NCBI RefSeq assembly: GCF_030160835.1
Contig: NZ_BSPC01000005.1
Coordinates: 434,001-498,000 of the forward strand
Direction of reading: 5' to 3'
Length of the DNA: 64,000 nucleotides
Source of the DNA: Labrys miyagiensis
GTDB lineage: Bacteria; Pseudomonadota; Alphaproteobacteria; Rhizobiales; Labraceae
Shown: piece after piece, positions 9,752 to 17,959 of the stretch
Layout of the letters: every line of letters begins with the position of its first letter
How positions within the stretch are numbered: position 1 is the first letter of the stretch
Notes under the pieces: generated by a model
Database searches by the model: none
Told to the model about the DNA's origin: nothing
The model's input: only the letters and a program-made list of their open reading frames with translations
Program-made: the position numbers and the translations under genes

Positions 9752-11830
9752 CTATCGCGTGAAGCTCACCACATTGCCGGCGTCGACATTGAGGAAATTG
9801 CCGGTCGACTTCGCCGAGAGGTCGGAAGCGAAGAAGTAGACCGCTTCGGCGATGTCCTCAGGAAACACCGAGCGCTGCAGCAGCGAGCGCTTGCGGTAGA
9901 ATTCCTCGAGATCGTCCTCCGCGATCTTGTTGGAGGCGGCGCGCTGCTGGCGCCATTCGCCCTGCCAGATCTTCGAGCCGCGCAGCACCGCGTCCGGATT
10001 GACCGAGTTGATGCGGATGCCGAAGGGCGCGCCTTCCAGCGCCATGCAGCGGGCCAGATGCAGCTCGGCCGCCTTGGCGGTGCAATAGGCCGAAGCGCCG
10101 GCCGAGGCGGAGACGCCGTTCTTCGAGCCGATGAACACGATCGAGCCGCCATTGCCCTGTGTCTTCATCAGGCGGTAGCCCTCGCGCGCCACCAGGAAAT
10201 AGCCGGTGGCGAGGATCGATATGTTGTGGTTCCACAGGTCCAGCGTGGTGTCCTCGACCGCGGCAGCGGAGGAGATGCCGGCATTGTTGACCACGATGTC
10301 GATGCCGCCGAAGGCACGTGCCGTCTCCTGGAAGGAGGCGATCACCGTGTCCTCCCTGGTGACGTCCATCTTGACGCCGCGCACCACGTCCTTGCCAAAG
10401 ACCTTGCCGAAATCGGCGACGCGCTGGTCGAGCGAGGCCTGGTCGATATCGGCGAGCACGACATTGGCGCCTTCCTGTATCAGGCGGGCGGCGATGGCGC
10501 TACCGATGCCGCCGGCCCCGCCGGTGATCAGGGCGACCCGCCCCGCGAGGCTCTTGGCCCTGGGCATGCGCTGGAGCTTGGCCTCTTCGAGCAGCCAATA
10601 TTCGATGTTGAAGGCCTCCTGCTCGGGCAGGCCGACATAGGTGTCGGTACCGTCTGCCCCGCGCATCACGTTGATGGCATTGACATAGAATTCGGAGGCG
10701 ATGCGGGCGGTGGCCTTGTCGGCGGCGAAGGAGATCATGCCGACGCCCGGCACCAGGTAGATCACGGCGTTGGGGTCGCGCATCTTCGGCGAGTCCGGAT
10801 GCTCGCAGCGCTCATAATAGGCCACATAGTCCTTGCGATAGGCTTCGATCAGCCCGTCCAGCGAGGCGATCGCCGCCTCGACATCGCCGCCGAAGGGAAT
10901 GATGAGCGGCCGGATCTTGGTGCGCAGGAAGTGGTCGGGGCAGGAGGTGCCGAGGGGAGCGAGCCGGTCGAGCGCCCTGGAATCGACGAATTCAAGCACT
11001 TCGGGTGCGTCGGTGAAATGGCCGGATTTGGCCTGCTCCTTGCCGATGCGGCCGCGGATCGCCGGCATCAGCTTCGCCGCGATGGCGGCGCGCTCCTCCG
11101 CCGGCAGGGCCTTGACCCTCTCGCCTTCGAAAGCGGGCTTCCTGGCGTTGGCTTCCAGCCAGTTCGCCGCCTTCTGGATGATGCGCAGGGTGAGCTGGTA
11201 GCAGGCCTTGGCATCGTCATGCCAGGTAAAGAGGCCGTGGCCGCCGAGCACCACGCCGACGAGGTGCGGGTTCTCGGTGGCGATCTTCGAAAGTCTGAGG
11301 CCGAGATCGAAGCCCGGGCGTTGCCAGGGCAGCCAGCCGATCTCGCCGCCGAAGATTTCCTGCGTGAGTTTTTCGGAATTCTTCGAGGCCGCGATGGCGA
11401 TCACCGCGTCGGGATGGACGTGGTCGACATGGATCTTCGGCACGAAGGCATGCAGGGGCGTGTCGATCGAGGCAGCGCGCGGGTTGAGGTTGAAGGTGCA
11501 GTGCGGCAGGTAGCCGACCATCTCGTCCTCATGCTCGAGTCCGCGATAAAGGCCTTTCAGAGCCTCCAGCCTGTCGAGATAGAGGGTGGAGAAGCCATCG
11601 AGCTTCATCGAGCCGATATCGCCGCCCGAGCCCTTGACCCAGAGCACGGTGACCTCCTGGCGCGAGAGGGGATCCGCCGCCTTGACCTTGGCCGAGGTGT
11701 TGCCGCCGCCGAAATTGGTGATGCGCAGGTCCGAGCCGAGCAGGTTCGAGCGGTAGAGCAGCTTGCCAGGTTCGTCGAGCTTGGCGGCGACCGCGTCGTC
11801 CCAGAGATCAACCAGCTTTCCAGAGGCCAT
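9752..11830 (-). CDS. rhaD: bifunctional rhamnulose-1-phosphate aldolase / short-chain dehydrogenase
   Basis: A 692-aa fusion. The N-terminal about 420 residues are a class II aldolase/adducin domain, with FGGGNTSAKV near residue 40 and histidine-rich metal-site motifs HVDHVHPDAV and GGHGLFTWH. The C-terminal about 260 residues are a classical SDR: TGGAGGIGSA cofactor motif and Y-x3-K in SAYCTAKAAE. In this family the aldolase splits rhamnulose-1-phosphate to DHAP and lactaldehyde, and the SDR oxidises lactaldehyde to lactate. It diverges from the DeoR regulator, with shared operator-like repeats between them. A related deoxy-ketose phosphate cannot be excluded as substrate. Confidence 0.9.
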   Translation of the reverse strand: MASGKLVDLWDDAVAAKLDEPGKLLYRSNLLGSDLRITNFGGGNTSAKVKAADPLSRQEVTVLWVKGSGGDIGSMKLDGFSTLYLDRLEALKGLYRGLEHEDEMVGYLPHCTFNLNPRAASIDTPLHAFVPKIHVDHVHPDAVIAIAASKNSEKLTQEIFGGEIGWLPWQRPGFDLGLRLSKIATENPHLVGVVLGGHGLFTWHDDAKACYQLTLRIIQKAANWLEANARKPAFEGERVKALPAEERAAIAAKLMPAIRGRIGKEQAKSGHFTDAPEVLEFVDSRALDRLAPLGTSCPDHFLRTKIRPLIIPFGGDVEAAIASLDGLIEAYRKDYVAYYERCEHPDSPKMRDPNAVIYLVPGVGMISFAADKATARIASEFYVNAINVMRGADGTDTYVGLPEQEAFNIEYWLLEEAKLQRMPRAKSLAGRVALITGGAGGIGSAIAARLIQEGANVVLADIDQASLDQRVADFGKVFGKDVVRGVKMDVTREDTVIASFQETARAFGGIDIVVNNAGISSAAAVEDTTLDLWNHNISILATGYFLVAREGYRLMKTQGNGGSIVFIGSKNGVSASAGASAYCTAKAAELHLARCMALEGAPFGIRINSVNPDAVLRGSKIWQGEWRQQRAASNKIAEDDLEEFYRKRSLLQRSVFPEDIAEAVYFFASDLSAKSTGNFLNVDAGNVVSFTR

Positions 11831-11862
11831 GGGTCGTTTCCTTCGGTGGGTGGACGGGACAG

Positions 11863-11924
11863 GGTGTGCCGGTCTTCAGACCGGCATCTTGAATGCCAGC
11901 GCCGGTCTGAAGACCGGCATACCG
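11863..11924. repeat. inverted palindromic repeat pair (GCCGGTCTTCAGACCGGC class)
   Basis: Two head-to-head palindromic units, GTGCCGGTCTTCAGACCGGC and its inverted copy, lie upstream of the aldolase/dehydrogenase start. They belong to the same class as the inner pair at 259-345. Confidence 0.85.
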
Positions 11925-11988
11925 ATTATGCTGTCCGCGATGAAGATGGGCTGGACGATAGGAAGAGAGTCAGTCATGGTCAATCAAC

Positions 11989-12082
11989 ATCGCTCATATG
12001 GCCCGCAAAAATCATGGTTGTGGCGCAATATTCGCTCACACAGATGACGAGAATGAGCGATCGAGCAAAGCGATGAGCGAAT
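11989..12082. promoter_or_regulatory. cluster of four TGAGCGA operator-like sites
   Basis: The divergent promoter region between the aldolase/dehydrogenase gene and the DeoR gene carries four copies of the octamer-like word (A)TGAGCGA. Two are on the minus strand (11989-11997, 12030-12038) and two on the plus strand (12053-12061, 12073-12082). The second and fourth form a perfect 10-bp inverted repeat (ATTCGCTCA...TGAGCGAAT). Multiple short sites are typical of DeoR-family operators. A further TTCGCTCA lies at 17823-17830 upstream of the RhaS-like gene. Binding by the adjacent regulator is inferred. Confidence 0.55.
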
Positions 12083-12091
12083 GGAGGGCAT

Positions 12092-12868
12092 ATGCACGAA
12101 CAGGAACGCTGGCAGACGATTCTGCGCCTGGTGCAAGAGCGCTCCGTCGTCTCGGCGCGGGAGCTTGCCGACATCACCCGCGCCTCGGCCGCCACCCTGC
12201 GGCGCGACCTGACGCAACTCGCCGCCCAGGGCCTCGTGCACCGCATCCATGGCGGTGTGCAGACCGTAGGACCGAAGGGCAACGCCAAGCTGGAGAGCGC
12301 CAGCTTCACCGTCAGCCGGACGCTCAATGCCGACCGCAAGCGCGCCATTGCACGGCGGGCCGTCGCCCTATGCCGGGACGGCGAATCCATCATCATCAAT
12401 GGCGGCTCGACCACCTTCCAGATGGTGGAGTTCCTGCGCGCCACCCGCCTGCAGATCCTCACCAATTCCTTTCCGATCGCCGCCGCGCTGATGCAGGAGA
12501 GCGACAACCGCATCATCCTGCCGGGCGGCGAGATCTATCGCGACCAGAGCCTTATCCTCTCGCCCTTCGACGAGGATTCGATCCAGCACTACACGGCGTC
12601 CAGGATGTTCATGAGCGCCATGTCGATCGGCCCGCTCGGCGTGATCGAGAGCGACCCGCTCATCGCCCGGGCCGAGGCCAAGCTCCTCAACCGCGCGGCC
12701 GACCTCATCATCCTGGCCGATTCCTCCAAGTTCGAGCCGCGCGGCTCGATGGCGGTGGCCCCGCTGTCGCGCATCAAGAGGCTGATCACCGATGATGGGG
12801 CGCCGAAAGGGGCGCTCGACATGCTGAGGGAGGCGGGGGTGGATGTCGAGGTGGTGGCGATGGGGTAG
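12092..12868 (+). CDS. DeoR-family transcriptional regulator of the sugar locus
   Basis: A 258-aa repressor-type protein. The N-terminal DeoR helix-turn-helix covers about residues 18-58 (SARELADITRASAATLRRDL, then HRIHGG). The C-terminal sugar-phosphate sensor domain includes NGGSTTFQM, ILTNSFPIA, LPGGEIYR and ILADSSKFEPRG, as in DeoRC. It is divergent from the aldolase/dehydrogenase gene and ahead of the kinase and transporter genes, so it likely controls them in response to a phosphorylated sugar. GGAGGG at 12083-12088 lies only 3 nt from the ATG, an unusually short spacing. Confidence 0.9.
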   Translation: MHEQERWQTILRLVQERSVVSARELADITRASAATLRRDLTQLAAQGLVHRIHGGVQTVGPKGNAKLESASFTVSRTLNADRKRAIARRAVALCRDGESIIINGGSTTFQMVEFLRATRLQILTNSFPIAAALMQESDNRIILPGGEIYRDQSLILSPFDEDSIQHYTASRMFMSAMSIGPLGVIESDPLIARAEAKLLNRAADLIILADSSKFEPRGSMAVAPLSRIKRLITDDGAPKGALDMLREAGVDVEVVAMG

Positions 12869-12873
12869 TCTTT

Positions 12874-12957
12874 CCGGGTGCACGGGCATCCTGCCCGTTC
12901 TTCCTCTTCTTCAACCGCGGTCGTTTCAAGAACGGGCAAGATGCCCGTGCATCCGGG
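12874..12957. repeat. inverted palindromic repeat pair (GCACGGGCATCCTGCCCG class)
   Basis: A left unit starting CCGGGTGCACGGGCATCCTG faces an inverted partner ending at 12957, with about 25 bp between. It begins 6 bp after the DeoR stop codon, so it may form the transcript end. It has the same overall plan as the other classes (two facing palindromes), but the core word differs. Confidence 0.8.
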
Positions 12958-13052
12958 ACTCTCTCCTTCGAGGTTGCGCCATGCGGCCACCTCTCTAAGC
13001 TGGCGCGAAGCAGCCGTGTCAGGTGGCAGGAATTCGGGGAGAAGGCAGCACG

Positions 13053-14669
13053 ATGGCCGATCAGTTCTTCATTGGTATCGATGTCGGCACGGGTTCGGCG
13101 CGTGCCGGCGTGTTCGATATCAAGGGCGTCCTCAGGGGTTCGGCCAGGCAGGGCATCACGATCTGGCATGAATCCGGCGATATCGTCGAGCAATCCTCCG
13201 AGAATATCTGGCAGTCGATCTGCGCGGCCGTGAAGGGCGCCCTGGAAGAGGCCGATGTGGCGCCCTCTGCCATCGCCGGCATCGGCTTCGACGCCACCTG
13301 CTCCCTGGTGGTGGTGGACAGGCAGGGACGCCCGCTCTCCGTCGGCCCCTCCGGGGACGCCAACCGCAATGTCATCGTCTGGATGGACCATCGTGCGCTC
13401 GATCAGACCAAGCGCATCAACGAGACGGACGAAGCGGTGCTGCGCTATGTCGGCGGCGTGATCTCGCCGGAGATGGAGACGCCCAAGCTGCTCTGGCTGA
13501 AGGAGCACAAGCCGGAGATCTTCGAGGCAGCCGGCTGGTTCTTCGACCTGCCGGATTATCTGAGCTGGCGCGCCACCGGCAGCCTCGACCGGTCCGTCTG
13601 CACCGTCACCTGCAAATGGACCTATCTTGCCCATGAGAAGCGCTGGGATGCCGGCTATTTCCACAAGATCGGGCTCGGTACCCTTGCGGATGAGGGCTTC
13701 CGGCGTATCGGCAACAGGATCGTCGATGTCGCCACGCCTCTCGCCACCGGCCTGACGCCGAAGGCCGCCGCCGATCTCGGTCTCCTCGCCGGTATCCCGG
13801 TCGGTGCCTCGCTGATCGACGCCCATGCCGGTGGCATCGGCACGGTCGGCGCAGCGGGCAAGGACGGCCAGCCTGCCGATGTCACGGCGCGCATGGCCTA
13901 TGTCTTCGGCACGTCGGCCTGCACCATGGCCAGCACCCGGGAGCCTGCCTTCGTGCCCGGCGTCTGGGGGCCCTATTTCTCGGCGATGGTGCCCGGGCTG
14001 TGGCTGAACGAGGGCGGGCAGTCCGCAGCCGGCGCGGCGCTCGACCACCTCCTCACCCTCCACCCCTCCTATGCCCAGGCGGTGGAGAAGGCTGCTACCG
14101 CCAACCGTCCGCTGCTCGCCTGGCTGGAAGCACAGGCCAATATCGCCGGCGACGTCACCCTGGCGCGGGATCTCCATGTCGTGCCCGAATTCCTCGGCAA
14201 CCGCGCCCCGCATGCCGATCCCGATGCGCGCGCCATCATCGCCGGCCTCGACCTCGAGGATGATCTCGACAGTCTGGTGAAGCTCTATCTCGCGGGCCTG
14301 TGCGGCCTTGCCTATGGCGCGCGCCAGATCGTCGAGGCGATGGCGGCCAAGGACATCGCCTTGCAGCAGATCATCATCAGCGGCGGCGCGGCCCAGAGCC
14401 CGCTGGTGCGCCAGATCATCGCCGATGCCACCGGCCTGGAGGTGGCGGTGGCCGAGACGCCGGAACCTGTCCTGCTCGGTTCCGCCATGCTTGGCGCGGT
14501 TGCCGCCAGGGCCTATCCGACACTGGCGGACGCCATGAGCGGCATGTCCGCCCTGGGCGCGACCTACGCGCCGAGCGAGGCGGGGATGAAGACCTTCCAC
14601 GACGCCAAGTTCAAGGTCTACGAACTGCTGCAGGCGGCGGCGCGGCAGGCCCGCATGGTGATGGCGTAG
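13053..14669 (+). CDS. FGGY-family pentulose kinase
   Basis: A 538-aa sugar kinase. The N-terminal FGGY/ASKHA domain starts with IGIDVGTGSARAGVFD (phosphate-1 loop). GFDATCSLVVVD, WMDHRA, LWLKEHKPE and the IPVGASLIDAHAGG region are typical of the 5-carbon (ribulokinase-like) FGGY branch; the C-terminal domain has IIISGGAAQSPLVRQIIAD. It should phosphorylate a ketopentose or deoxyketose entering the aldolase step. ATG at 13053 is preferred over an upstream in-frame start because GGGGAGAAGG lies just before it. A second FGGY kinase of a different branch follows at 16323. Confidence 0.88.
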   Translation: MADQFFIGIDVGTGSARAGVFDIKGVLRGSARQGITIWHESGDIVEQSSENIWQSICAAVKGALEEADVAPSAIAGIGFDATCSLVVVDRQGRPLSVGPSGDANRNVIVWMDHRALDQTKRINETDEAVLRYVGGVISPEMETPKLLWLKEHKPEIFEAAGWFFDLPDYLSWRATGSLDRSVCTVTCKWTYLAHEKRWDAGYFHKIGLGTLADEGFRRIGNRIVDVATPLATGLTPKAAADLGLLAGIPVGASLIDAHAGGIGTVGAAGKDGQPADVTARMAYVFGTSACTMASTREPAFVPGVWGPYFSAMVPGLWLNEGGQSAAGAALDHLLTLHPSYAQAVEKAATANRPLLAWLEAQANIAGDVTLARDLHVVPEFLGNRAPHADPDARAIIAGLDLEDDLDSLVKLYLAGLCGLAYGARQIVEAMAAKDIALQQIIISGGAAQSPLVRQIIADATGLEVAVAETPEPVLLGSAMLGAVAARAYPTLADAMSGMSALGATYAPSEAGMKTFHDAKFKVYELLQAAARQARMVMA

Positions 14670-14693
14670 GGTTGGCACCGAATCGCTGCGCCG

Positions 14694-14783
14694 TTAGAGC
14701 ATTGTTATTTTAGGGTAGGGCGCACCGTCATTCTGAAAGCTCACATCTAGAAAAGGAAGTGCCGACCTGGAGGTCGGCACACC
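14694..14783. repeat. decayed family-I repeat end plus a GTGCCGACC palindrome
   Basis: 14694-14751 holds GAGCATT and, at its end, CTGAAAGCTCACATCTAG, matching the end of the family-I copy at 62413 and diverged in between. It is followed by the simple palindrome GTGCCGACCTGGAGGTCGGCAC at 14760-14781, a single unit of the REP-like type. Together they fill much of the gap between the kinase and binding-protein genes. Confidence 0.55.
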
Positions 14784-14914
14784 ACTTTGCGCTTTCCATC
14801 GAATCCGCGCGATTCCCGCCCGAAGGATCCCCCGGTAACGCCCTTATTGCAAAGATGATGGCATGTGTTGTGATGACACCGGCTGTCTGATTCGGCCGCA
14901 CCGACGGAGTTCCC

Positions 14915-15970
14915 ATGACCGATATCTTCACCCGCCGCCAGATCGTGACGCTGCTCGCCGGTCTGGGGCTTGCCGCTACGGCACCTGCCGCCTTCGCTGC
15001 GCCCAAGCCGGGCGCGGATCCGACGCCGGTGATACCGGTCAATCCAGGCAATCTGCGGCTGGCGGTGCTCCTCCCGGTCAAGGACGATCCCTTCTACAAG
15101 GCCTGCGCCGATGGCGCCCAGGAGGCAGCGGCCCAGATCGGCGGCCTCGACATCGTCGTCGCCGCTCCCGACAAGCGCAATCTCCGCGACCAGGCGATCC
15201 TGCTCAACGGCTTCGTGAAGCAGAAGGTCGACGCCATCGCCATCGTGCCGGTGGATGCGGCAGAGCTCGGCCCGATCTGCCGGCGGGCCATGGCGCGCGG
15301 CGTCAAGGTCATCTCCTTCGACCAGCCTTTGCCGCAGGCGACCCGCCTCATCCATCTCGACGCGGTCAGCAGCCGCGGCAAGGCCTCCGCCTTCATGGAC
15401 ATGCTGGCCGGCGACGTGAAGCAAGGCGGCGATATCGCCATTATCGCTGGTAATAAGCCGGGTTCCGAGGGGCAAGCCCTGCTTTCCGACACCATGGCTG
15501 AGTGGCTGAAGCCGGCCTATGGCAAGCTCAAGCTCGCCGCCACCGTGTTCGGCAACGAGGACGACAAGGCGGGCTACGCCGCCGCCGAGAGGCTTCTCGC
15601 CGATCATCCCGATCTCAAGGGCATCCTGGTCTTCAACGCGGCAGCCCTGGTGGGGGCGGCGCAGTGCATTGCCGACAAAGGGCTGACAGGCAAGGTCTTC
15701 GTCACCGGCTTCGGGCGCCCCTCGCAGTTGAAGGCGGCGATGGAGGCGCAGACCATCGAATGCTTCGCCTCGGTCAATCCGGTCGATCTCGGCTATGGCG
15801 CGGTGCAAATCGCCGCGGCGCTCGCCAAGAACACGCTCACGGCCAATACCGGCAGCACGCTCGAGGCGGGGCGCCTCGGCCAGATCACCGTGGCCGAAGG
15901 CGGCGTCGCCACGCTGAAGCCCTTCGTGGTGGACGTGAAGAATTTCTCGAAATTCGCGGACGTGTATTGA
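14915..15970 (+). CDS. periplasmic sugar-binding protein (ribose/rhamnose type)
   Basis: A 351-aa periplasmic binding protein of the Peripla_BP_4 (RbsB/RhaS) fold. An N-terminal signal (about 1-29, RRQIVTLLAGLGLAATAPAAFA, with an RR pair) precedes the first lobe LRLAVLLPVKDDPFYKACADGAQEAA. VDAIAIVPVDAAELGPICRRA and KVISFDQPL follow, then the second lobe. No ATPase or permease sits beside it other than the RhaTPQ set downstream, so it may be an alternative receptor for the same transporter or an orphan sensor-type receptor. GGAG lies 6 nt before the ATG. Confidence 0.85.
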   Translation: MTDIFTRRQIVTLLAGLGLAATAPAAFAAPKPGADPTPVIPVNPGNLRLAVLLPVKDDPFYKACADGAQEAAAQIGGLDIVVAAPDKRNLRDQAILLNGFVKQKVDAIAIVPVDAAELGPICRRAMARGVKVISFDQPLPQATRLIHLDAVSSRGKASAFMDMLAGDVKQGGDIAIIAGNKPGSEGQALLSDTMAEWLKPAYGKLKLAATVFGNEDDKAGYAAAERLLADHPDLKGILVFNAAALVGAAQCIADKGLTGKVFVTGFGRPSQLKAAMEAQTIECFASVNPVDLGYGAVQIAAALAKNTLTANTGSTLEAGRLGQITVAEGGVATLKPFVVDVKNFSKFADVY

Positions 15971-15985
15971 AGGGCGCCGCGCGAA

Positions 15986-16158
15986 AGCCTCCCCCACGAA
16001 GCTGGGGGAGGTGGCACGACGAAGTCGTGACGGAGGGGGTGTGGGCGGAGTAAGTGCTTGAAGCGTCGACCTCGTATCGCTTCCCACGCCTTATCCTGAC
16101 TACACCCCCTCCGAGCCGACTTCGCCGGCCCACCTCCCCCAGCTTCGTGGGGGAGGCC
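15986..16158. repeat. inverted repeat pair, CCTCCCCCACGAAGCTGGGGGAGG class
   Basis: Each half holds a GC-rich hairpin (CCTCCCCCACGAAGCTGGGG) followed by a secondary GACGAAGTCGTG or inverted GCCGACTTCGCCGGC hairpin and GGAGGGGGTGTGG. The two halves (15988-16045, 16101-16158) face each other. The class recurs at 19010-19207 and 54881-55101. Confidence 0.9.
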
Positions 16159-16322
16159 TCGCGCGGCGCCCTTCCTCCCTCCATACCGCTCAACTTCGCG
16201 CATCGGGGCCTCCTCACCTTGACGCTCTTCGCGCCCTCGGAAATGAATTGCGCAACAAGCAATTCGTCCGGCCCTCGACGGCCGAGCCTCCCGACAGGGA
16301 GTGAGGAGCGCCCGAGGTCAGC

Positions 16323-17687
16323 ATGTCCGCAACTGCCGTTCTCGATGTCGGCAAGACCAATGTGAAACTGGTGCTGTTCGAGGGCGCCGCCATCGTCTGG
16401 CAGGCCTCGATGCCCAACCGGCCGCTGCCGGGCCCGCCCTATCCCCATGCCGATGTCGAGGCGATCTGGCGTTTCCTGCTGGACGGCTTGCGCCAGGCCG
16501 GGGCCGAGCACGCCATCGCCGATATCGCCGTCACCACCCATGGCGCCGCCATGGCGCTGTTGGGCGAGGATGGCCTCGCCCTGCCGGTGATGGACTATGA
16601 ATTCGAGGGCGTCGACACGATCGAGGCCGAGTACGCGCCTTTCCGGCCGTCCTTCGCGGAGGCGCTATCGCCGCCAATGTCGGCTGGGCTGAACTCCGGC
16701 CGCCAGATCTTCTACCAGGAGACGCGCTGCGCCGAGAGCTTCGCCAAGGTCAGGCACATCATTCCCTACCCGCAATATTTCGCCTGGCGCCTCACCGGCA
16801 TCGCCCGCAGCGAGGTCACCGGCATCGGCGGCCATTCCGACCTTTGGGCCATGCAGGAAAGGCGCCTCTCCTCCCTCGTCACGCGGCGCGGCTGGGAGCC
16901 TTTCTTTCCGCCCTTCGTCAAGGCCTATGAGGCGATCGGGCCGTTGCTGCCCGCGGTGAGGGCCGAGACCGGCCTACCCCAGACCGTGCGCGTGCGAGCC
17001 GGCATCCATGATTCCAACGGCTCGATCCTGCCGCACCTCATCTCTTTCGAGCCGCCCTTCACCCTGATCTCCTCGGGGACCTGGGCGGTGATCATGGCGA
17101 TGGGCGCCGATCCCACGCGGCTCGATCCGGCGCGCGACATGCAGGCCTATGCCGATGTCGAGGCGCGGCCGGTGCCGGCTGCCAAATTCATGGGCGGACG
17201 CGAATATGCGGTCATCCTCGACGGCGCCGAGCCCGGCTGCGGCGAGTCCGATGTCGCCGCCGTGATGGCCGCCGGGGCGCTGGCGCTGCCGAGCTTCGTG
17301 CCCAATGGTGGTCCCTTTCCGGCCCACCCTTCCGAGATCCGTGGCCGCCTTCCCGAAGGGCCGGGCATGCGCGCCGGCCTCGCCAGCCTCTATTGCGTGC
17401 TTTTGACGGACTATCTGCTCGAGGCACTGGGAGCGAACGAAGGCCCGCTGCTGGTCGAAGGCAGCTTTGCAGCCAACGCCACCTATTGCAGCCTGCTCGC
17501 GGCGCTGCGTCCGTATCAGGCGGTGCTGAGCAGCGTCGACAGCGGCGGCACGGCCTATGGCACCTCGCTGCTGGCCACATGGCCGGACATGCCGGCCCGC
17601 GAGCCGCTGCATCAGGCGCAGGCTTACCGCGATGTCGCTGGGCTGGAACGCTACAAGGCCGCCTGGCGTGCAACGCTGCCGGGGTAA
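16323..17687 (+). CDS. FGGY-family carbohydrate kinase, rhamnulokinase-like (RhaK)
   Basis: A 454-aa FGGY kinase starting VLDVGKTNVKLVLFE (phosphate-1 loop). It has THGAAMAL, LNSGRQIFYQET, the AGIHDSNGSILPHL region and SSGTWAVIMAMG, and lacks strong similarity to the pentulose kinase upstream. This compact type matches rhizobial RhaK, which phosphorylates rhamnulose and is also reported to affect activity of the RhaSTPQ transporter. It lies directly before the RhaS-like gene. The start follows CCGAGGTCAGC. An L-fuculokinase-like role is the main alternative. Confidence 0.82.
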   Translation: MSATAVLDVGKTNVKLVLFEGAAIVWQASMPNRPLPGPPYPHADVEAIWRFLLDGLRQAGAEHAIADIAVTTHGAAMALLGEDGLALPVMDYEFEGVDTIEAEYAPFRPSFAEALSPPMSAGLNSGRQIFYQETRCAESFAKVRHIIPYPQYFAWRLTGIARSEVTGIGGHSDLWAMQERRLSSLVTRRGWEPFFPPFVKAYEAIGPLLPAVRAETGLPQTVRVRAGIHDSNGSILPHLISFEPPFTLISSGTWAVIMAMGADPTRLDPARDMQAYADVEARPVPAAKFMGGREYAVILDGAEPGCGESDVAAVMAAGALALPSFVPNGGPFPAHPSEIRGRLPEGPGMRAGLASLYCVLLTDYLLEALGANEGPLLVEGSFAANATYCSLLAALRPYQAVLSSVDSGGTAYGTSLLATWPDMPAREPLHQAQAYRDVAGLERYKAAWRATLPG

Positions 17688-17715
17688 TCCTGGGTCGCAG
17701 ACATCCCTGCCTGCT

Positions 17716-17806
17716 CTTCCCGGGTGCGCGGACGTCTCGTCCGCATCTTCCTATCCACATGTGCGCCAGTTCCAAGAGCGGACGAGACGTCCGCGCACCC
17801 GGGAAG
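17716..17806. repeat. inverted palindromic repeat pair (GCGCGGACGTCTCGTCCGC class)
   Basis: The outer arms CTTCCCGGGTGCGCGGACGT and their inverted copy enclose about 25 bp. The core word GCGGACGTCTCGTCCGC is the one seen at 8380-8545. It lies between the kinase and the RhaS-like gene, upstream of the operator-like TTCGCTCA. Confidence 0.85.
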
Positions 17807-17822
17807 AATTGATCAGACAAAT

Positions 17823-17830
17823 TTCGCTCA
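17823..17830 (+). promoter_or_regulatory. fifth TTCGCTCA operator-like site
   Basis: TTCGCTCA, matching the half-sites of the DeoR divergent promoter, lies 130 bp upstream of the RhaS-like binding-protein gene. This suggests that the transporter operon is controlled by the same DeoR protein. It is a single half-site, so chance remains possible. Confidence 0.4.
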
Positions 17831-17959
17831 CCCCTTGCAATCGGCGACAAGGCAGGCATCAATGCTGTATCTGCGCGAGGGGACTCGGTATTCCCACCGC
17901 CTCGCGCATGCACAGTCCAACCGACCGGCAAAAGCCGGCGATTTTCTGGAGGAGACGAC

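Noticed and set aside
13023..13052. Upstream start of the pentulose kinase at 13023
   Set aside because: The Shine-Dalgarno-like GGGGAGAAGG lies within this extension and points to 13053.
12786..14678. 630-codon minus-strand frame over the pentulose kinase
   Set aside because: Antisense shadow of a complete FGGY kinase; composition is typical of reversed GC-rich coding DNA.
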